Shown here: positions 58,326 through 64,000 of the stretch, one piece after another
Numbering within the stretch: the stretch's first letter is position 1
Layout of the letters: every line of letters begins with the position of its first letter
Assembly: GCA_014529385.2 (NCBI GenBank)
Contig: CM043949.1
Location: 146,365,350 to 146,429,349, forward strand
From: Adiantum capillus-veneris
Lineage: Eukaryota; Streptophyta; Polypodiopsida; Polypodiales; Pteridaceae
Length of the DNA: 64,000 nucleotides
Reading direction: 5' to 3'
Notes under the pieces: model-generated
The model's input: only the letters and a program-made list of their open reading frames with translations
Database searches by the model: none
Told to the model about the DNA's origin: nothing
Translations under genes and position numbers: made by a program

Positions 58326-61300
58326 TCACGTGGTGTGAGTGGAGTTCATAAGTGACTCTCGATGCTCAAAAATGGCTGAAATGAGCGTCGCAATAGAGAG
58401 TCCACATCGTGGTTGGGAGAGGAAGGTATGTAGGGAGAGATCATGGCTGAATATATGGGGAAAAGAGGACCTAATGTGGTCAAAAGCTGAGCACTCAAGT
58501 AGTGTGTGGTACTCACTCTCTCGCACTTGATGAGGGCATAAGGTGCAAAGTCGATGACACTCCTCGCCAGTGCCCCAACGTCCTGTCTCGCAGCGTAGAG
58601 AATGGGAGCTAAGACGAATGGAGGCAATGGTGCGGATCGCACTCAACGGGATGGGCTCAAGGATGTAGGAATGGGTTCGGTTACCTCGTTCCGAGAAGAA
58701 GAGAGATTTGTAGTTTGGGGCAACGTGTGTGGTGTAATGGCTGAAGCGAGAACCTCCGGATTTCTCCCAAGCCGTGATACATTGGCGTTGTAAGAAGGCC
58801 TCATTAGCTTGGGAGTCGATCGACGCATCCTTGACCAAGTGACATGCATCCCATCTTCCAAACCATTTCTTGATATCAAGCATCCACCCCGAACTTAGTA
58901 TTTTGCTCTTGCATGTCTTTTGAACCATTTGACTTGCTTCATATGCGATTCTAGGAAGTCGATGCAAAGGGCTACATTGTGTCTTACGCATGTACTCCAC
59001 AACCCTTTGCATGCCCAAGACCTCAATGGGAAGCAATCCGGACTCAAGAAGTAAGAGCATGTAGGGTGTTTGTGTCTTGACTTGGAGAAAGTTGGTGAGA
59101 AAACGCTTTTGGACATTCTCAAACTCTTTCCAAGTAGACTTGACGATGCTTCCACCCCACACCTCTACTCCATAAAGAAGCACCGGTGTCACCAATGTGT
59201 CAAAGAGGTACTTTTTGAGAGCCCAACACTTGATCTCTCCTGCATTGCACATGTTCTCAAATGCATAATAGGCCCTCTTTCCGGCTTCTAAGCGACGCAT
59301 TGCACAATCCTTCCATTTATGATTGGATGGAACCTCAAGGCCAAGGTACTTGAAGTGATCTACCACTTCAAGTTTCTCATTGTTATATACAATGCATGGA
59401 TTTTCATCATTGAGGGTCTTTACAAGCATAACCTTGGTTTTGGATCCATTCACGATCAGCCCGCTATGTAGGCAAAAGCGTTCCAAGACACTCATAAGCT
59501 TTTGTGCATCTTCTAAGGTATGTGCCAAGAGCACTACATCATCGGCACAAAGCAAAAGCATGATCACCGCATTTCCAATCTTAACCTCTTCTATGCCTTC
59601 TTGCTGCATAAAGTCAAGAACCATGCATTCCAATTCATCAATGAGTAGCCCAAAGAGGGTTGGGGAAAGTGGGCATCCTTGTTTGACACCAATAGTGCTT
59701 GCAAAAAATTCTGAAATTCCATCTCCCATACGTAATCGACATATCACTTTTTGGTAGATGCGAAAGACTGCATGCATAAATTCTCTCGGCACTTGAAGGC
59801 TTTGCATACGTCTCCAAAGATTTCCTCGCGGTACCATGTCAAAAGCTTTCTTGAAATCCACAAAGCAACAATACAACTTTTTTCCTTTCAATCGAGACGC
59901 TTCCATAAGAACTCGAAGAGTGACAAGGTGATCAATAGTGCTATGATGCTTTCGAAAACCTGCTTGGCCAAGTGCACGTTTGCCATTCTTTTCAGCCCAT
60001 TCACTTATCTTCATCTCCATGATACATTCAAATAACTTTGCCATTAAAGAACCGACCATTATAGTGCGATAGTTGTTCACATTGTTTACATCTCCTCCTT
60101 TGTGCAAAGGTTTGATCCAATTTGCACTCCAATCATGAGGCATGCCATACTGAAGTGCAAGGTTAAACATATCGCATATCTAATATCGTGTTTTCTTGCT
60201 TGTCCATTTAATCATTTCAGCCTTGACACCTTGAAGGTCACGTGCCTTACGAGTAGCAAGTTTCTCAAGCGTGCGGCATACATCTTCAATGGTAAAGAAG
60301 GGAGACATAAACGGAAGGGAGCTACAAAACTCCATCTTATCAACATTGGGTTGCTCATAGAGATTCTTACAATGCATATACATATCCTTAAGAGTCAAGT
60401 CACCAAAGCTCTCAACGCGCTTGCCTTTTAGATTTTGCCAAAACTTGCCACATGCATGTGCTTTCTCTTGTGCTAAAAGAAGTTGTTTTTCGACTTCCCA
60501 CCTTCTCCTCTTCTTTTGAACAAGTGCTTCATATGTGTGTGAACATTCCAAGTAAACTTCCTTGTCTTTGATTGCATCCAATCTTAGCAAGTGTTTTCGG
60601 GCTTGACTACATTCCATGTCAAACCATTTCTTCTTGGTGCTACCCTTCTTAGACCTTTTGCAAGACATGTGTTTCACTGAAAAGCATTCCTTCGCACAAG
60701 AGAAAATTACTTCTTTGAAAACTTTCCACTTGCATTCTAATGTTGGGCTCTCTTGATGCTCTATCATGCTTAACATTTGGTCCACCATATCAGCATATAT
60801 AAGTGCTCGTTTGAAGTCTAGACATAGGTACAAATGATTCACATCATGATTGGAGGCTACATGCTCGGGCCGTTTACCACACTTGAGGTCAATATATAAC
60901 ATCCTATGATCCGATTCCGGATTCCATTCACCAAGTGTAAAGCTTTGTATGCATTCTAGAGTGGCTTCCGAGAACAACATATAGTCAATCACGCTAGCAC
61001 CGTTGTGCTTTCTACATGTAAAGTCATTGGTGCCTTGCCATAGAGATACACCATTTGCAATGAGCATTCCGGTACTATTGCACATATGTAGAAGTGACTT
61101 TCCATAGTGATCCACTTCTTTTGCATCATTAGAACTTCGATTATACATGTATGAGTCATCCATTCTTCTTGAGACATGCGGCATGTCTACTTGTTGTGTG
61201 TCGTGTTGTAGCATATTTGTGCGAGCATTCATGTCTCCAAAAACAATGACTTCACCTTGATCCTTGTAATGAGCAATGTCTTCCTCTAGTTCAACAAAGG

Positions 61301-61706
61301 GCTGATCTCTATCCATATTCAAGCAAGCATAAAAGTTGGAGTCAAAGTGAGGAATGTAGCAACCGGCCAGAAACATGACTTGACCATTTGGTGGGCTGAT
61401 TTTCAGCCATAAGTAGCGTTTATACTTATCTTCTTTGACAATGGAAACATCTTTCAAACCCTTTTTGGTCATACATGCTACGCCTCCTTGGCCTCTTCGT
61501 TGCTTTGCATTTTTGGCCCACATCAAAGAATGCACATCGTATTTGTCAAATCCAAGAATTCGTTGCGCATCATGCTCCCATGTTTCGACAAGAAGTATCA
61601 CATCGGAGTCATTGGTAAGCTCATCAATGCCAATTCCCGCATTCCATGGATACCCGTTACAATTCCAAAAGCTTATTCGCAAGCGTGAGTTGGTCTCATA
61701 GATCAT
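58326..61706 (-). pseudogene. LINE copy 2: L1-like ORF2, open apart from one stop
   Basis: ATG at 61706, six bases after the ORF1 stop. An APE endonuclease comes first: SFWNCNGYPWNAG, LLVETWEHD, VFGDMNARTN, VIDYMLFSEA and ESDHRMLYIDL. Reverse transcriptase follows: FVDFKKAFDMVP, GVKQGCPLSPTLFG, CADDVVLLA. The C-terminus has RLCTLCPHQVRESEYHTLLEC, the Cys/His motif typical of LINE ORF2 ends. Over 1,120 codons the only break is TAG at 60180-60182, where copy 1 has tryptophan (HEWMCDMF). The tyrosine of YADD is changed to cysteine. This is the best-preserved coding region in the window. Confidence 0.92.
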
Positions 61707-61712
61707 ATGTCC

Positions 61713-62024
61713 CTATTTGTTGGGTGGACTTGCATCCTCCTTAAGTGGATTTTCTTCTTGAGGTGATACCTTAAACTTCTTGCTTCTTTCCTCATATGCT
61801 TTGCGACGTACATTTTGTTGCATAATAGTGCGATCCTCATATACATTACAACCTGTTCCTTTGAGGTAGTGAGGGCGACCTTTTTGAAATGGTGCCTCTA
61901 AACCCAAACCAATGGGCCTACCCTCACAAAATGTTCGTAAAGAGGTACGTACACTACTTGGGGCACCACCTTCTTTTTGGAGTGGAGAAGGAAACCAATC
62001 AAAATAACACTTGCACTCACCCAC
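61713..62024 (-). pseudogene. LINE copy 2: C-terminal end of ORF1
   Basis: CNVYEDRTIMQQNVRRKAYEE matches CFVCEDRTIKQQNMRHKAYEE of copy 1. Only the last 60-100 residues remain; coiled coil and RNGIP-type core are missing, so this copy is 5'-truncated near 62000. Such truncation is usual for LINEs. Confidence 0.75.
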
Positions 62025-64000
62025 TCAAGCAACACACTTTGAAAACCCCCTTACTCTATATACACTTTGGACACTTGAACACCATCAACGATTATGCAAC
62101 CCAATGCCGTGCATCAAAATGAAATATGCAATTTGTGGAATAGCATTCACCTTCTCCCCATAAGAATACCCATAATACATCCAAACTCTTCCTCTCTCAA
62201 GAACTCATCAAAAAAATCATGCGCACAAGACTTGCCTCTCAAACACACAAGAGAATCACTTACATCAAACTAACACACTTTGCATAGAGAGCTCATCTCC
62301 ATCTATGCGATGCCGTGACACAAATAAAAATCACCATGAGAGGTAGCCACATGCATATCTAATGAAGCAAAAGAGAGTTGGAGTGAGAAATTTCTTTAGA
62401 CCAATTGAATAAGTGTGGAGAAACAAACCAATGGTAAATTGAGAATAGAACACTTACTTGATTTCTCGCACACCTTTTAAGGGGAGGACAGACGCTGGCT
62501 AACCATCACGAATTGCGATACTTGAAAGTTTTGAAGATGATTTCATGATCATTAACATAACCATGAGAGAGATCATGATGTATTTACAAGTTATTGAGGT
62601 GCTACAAATGATTTATTGGGTTGATGGAGTAAGAGATTGTAGAATGGAAAGAGTGGAGAATAGAGTTGCACTTCCTCTAAAGAGGAGGGTTAAGAGGGAG
62701 GATGTGAAAGAGGGAGAGTTGGGGTTTCCTCTACTATTGATCAAGAAACAACATGAAGTTGAAAATATAGGTGTGTGTCCTTGAGTCTCTCCAAGGGGGG
62801 CTATTTATAGTTGTGTAGGAGTGGGATTATGCTACACTTAATTAGAGTAAGTGATTAGACCTAATTAAGTGTCCTTTGACCACTCATTGAATATTGGACA
62901 TAAAAGGGACTATTTATTCACCAAAAATATCATTTTAGACCGTGAAGGCTCCATAGGGGTGCATAATGTAGGTGGGCCCCACCATGAGGCCCTACGGGTG
63001 GCTCCTGCGGGGTATCTCAACTTGTCTGTCTTGGCATTTAGAAAGAATCTTTAGGTTGGTACCATCACATGCAAGTGACCTTGAACACTCATTGCTCTTC
63101 TAGAAGATGAGTAGGGGAAAAATAAGATCTCACCCTCTTGATTTACTTGATTTATAGTTCCCTTTTGCTGCGAATCTGACAGATTTACACTATTTTGACC
63201 ATAACTTTTTACCTATAGCTCGGAATGACATGCTTCAAAAGGCAAAATTGACCTTCTCAACATGTTTGATATGAATTTGGACTATTATTCACGCCCATGC
63301 ACCAAGGAATTCGGTTTGGAAGGTCCACACTAGGCTAGGGAACCTTTTGCTTCCAAGTCTTCTTGTATGGGCCCTTTGCTTGTATGCATCCAAGGGGAAT
63401 CATGCTTTTTCAAAAGGCTATTTTGCTTAAACAAATAGAGGAGGGCCCAGTATTATTTGCTTGTGAAAAGAATATACAATTGGAGTCTTTTTGAAAGGAG
63501 AGAAACTATATGTATATTCTTAAGAGATATTGGGCCACCTATGTAGGGGGGCATAGAAGACTTGTAGAGAGGGACCATAATCTTTGGTAAAGACAAGTGG
63601 AGAGTTGATTTCCATGGGAATTTATCTATATGAGGTGGAAGATGGATATATTATTCACAAGAGGTAAGAAAGTTTGGGGGTATATAGTTGGTTATTGTAT
63701 GCTTATTCTATTTACAAAGCAAAAAGAAAAGGGTGGTAATATAAATATATGACTAACGTGAAATTTTTGGGAAGAGTATAATGTATGTGTCGCCACAAAG
63801 GTTAAACGAAGAGGGAGAATTTACTCTAGATAACTTAATAGCGTAGAAAAATATATACACATATGAGGAAGAGGACGTTGAGTAGGCTGACAAATGTTGC
63901 AAAAAGATGGTTACCATTTTATGCCACTCATATTAGCCCTCCCCCAAGCCTAGAGATATTCATATCTTTAGGAGGACGGTGTTGCTTCTTTTCTTCTTTT
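62025..64000. other. 2 kb without a recognisable gene
   Basis: AT-rich. A TATA-like CTATTTATAG lies at 62809. Frames of up to 79 codons have no motif. No repeats were noticed. Confidence 0.5.

Overview
The window looks like intergenic chromatin from a large land-plant-type nuclear genome that has been built almost entirely from mobile DNA. The evidence is plant-style Ty3/gypsy elements (archaeal-type RNase H, plant primer-binding sites), a Ty1/copia-type solo LTR, an L1-like LINE with an APE endonuclease, an endonuclease-less Penelope-like reverse transcriptase, spliceosomal introns and very many (GA)n/(CT)n tracts. A Penelope-like element of this type would fit a non-seed vascular plant, but the species cannot be fixed from sequence alone. 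I found no intact host gene, tRNA, rRNA or CRISPR array.

Layout. 1-2.5 kb: non-coding, with degenerate direct repeats and a G23 run. 2.55-6.9 kb: a convergent two-gene cassette. Gene A (+) is transposase-like with four exons; gene B (-) is an unknown protein. 7.0-13.4 kb: an L1-like LINE on the minus strand, set in CT/GA/GATA microsatellites together with a 61-63 bp foldback sequence present three times. 13.4-14.8 kb: a Penelope-like RT ending in a hairpin. 15.05-21.2 kb: a non-autonomous LTR element whose only product is an acidic Gag-like protein with 30-residue repeats. 21.7-23.8 kb: a second, internally deleted copy of the A/B cassette. 24.4-25.4 kb: an orphan gag. 27.2-34.5 kb: two minus-strand Ty3/gypsy fragments in head-to-tail order, the upstream one split by a solo copia-type LTR. 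34.6-35.0 kb: seven 25-bp palindromes. 35.6-37.4 kb: a satellite of about 180 bp whose monomers fold on themselves. 40.2-43.9 kb: a third minus-strand gypsy fragment with a 1.38-kb tandem duplication. 45.13-57.81 kb: a full-length Ty3/gypsy element with two LTRs and a perfect 5-bp target duplication. 58.16-62.0 kb: a second, 5'-truncated LINE copy, almost open. 62-64 kb: nothing recognisable.

The two observations that most deserve a second look are the A/B cassette and the non-autonomous LTR element. The cassette appears twice in the same convergent arrangement, with homology in both genes, and behaves like an autonomous DNA transposon plus an internally deleted derivative; I cannot match it to a named superfamily. 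In the LTR element, the coding repeats carry exact copies of the element's own polypurine tract. Most coding regions are interrupted. Most stops whose original codon can be guessed fit C-to-T change (CGA to TGA, CAG to TAG, TGG to TGA/TAG), which is the pattern expected of methylated, silenced transposons.
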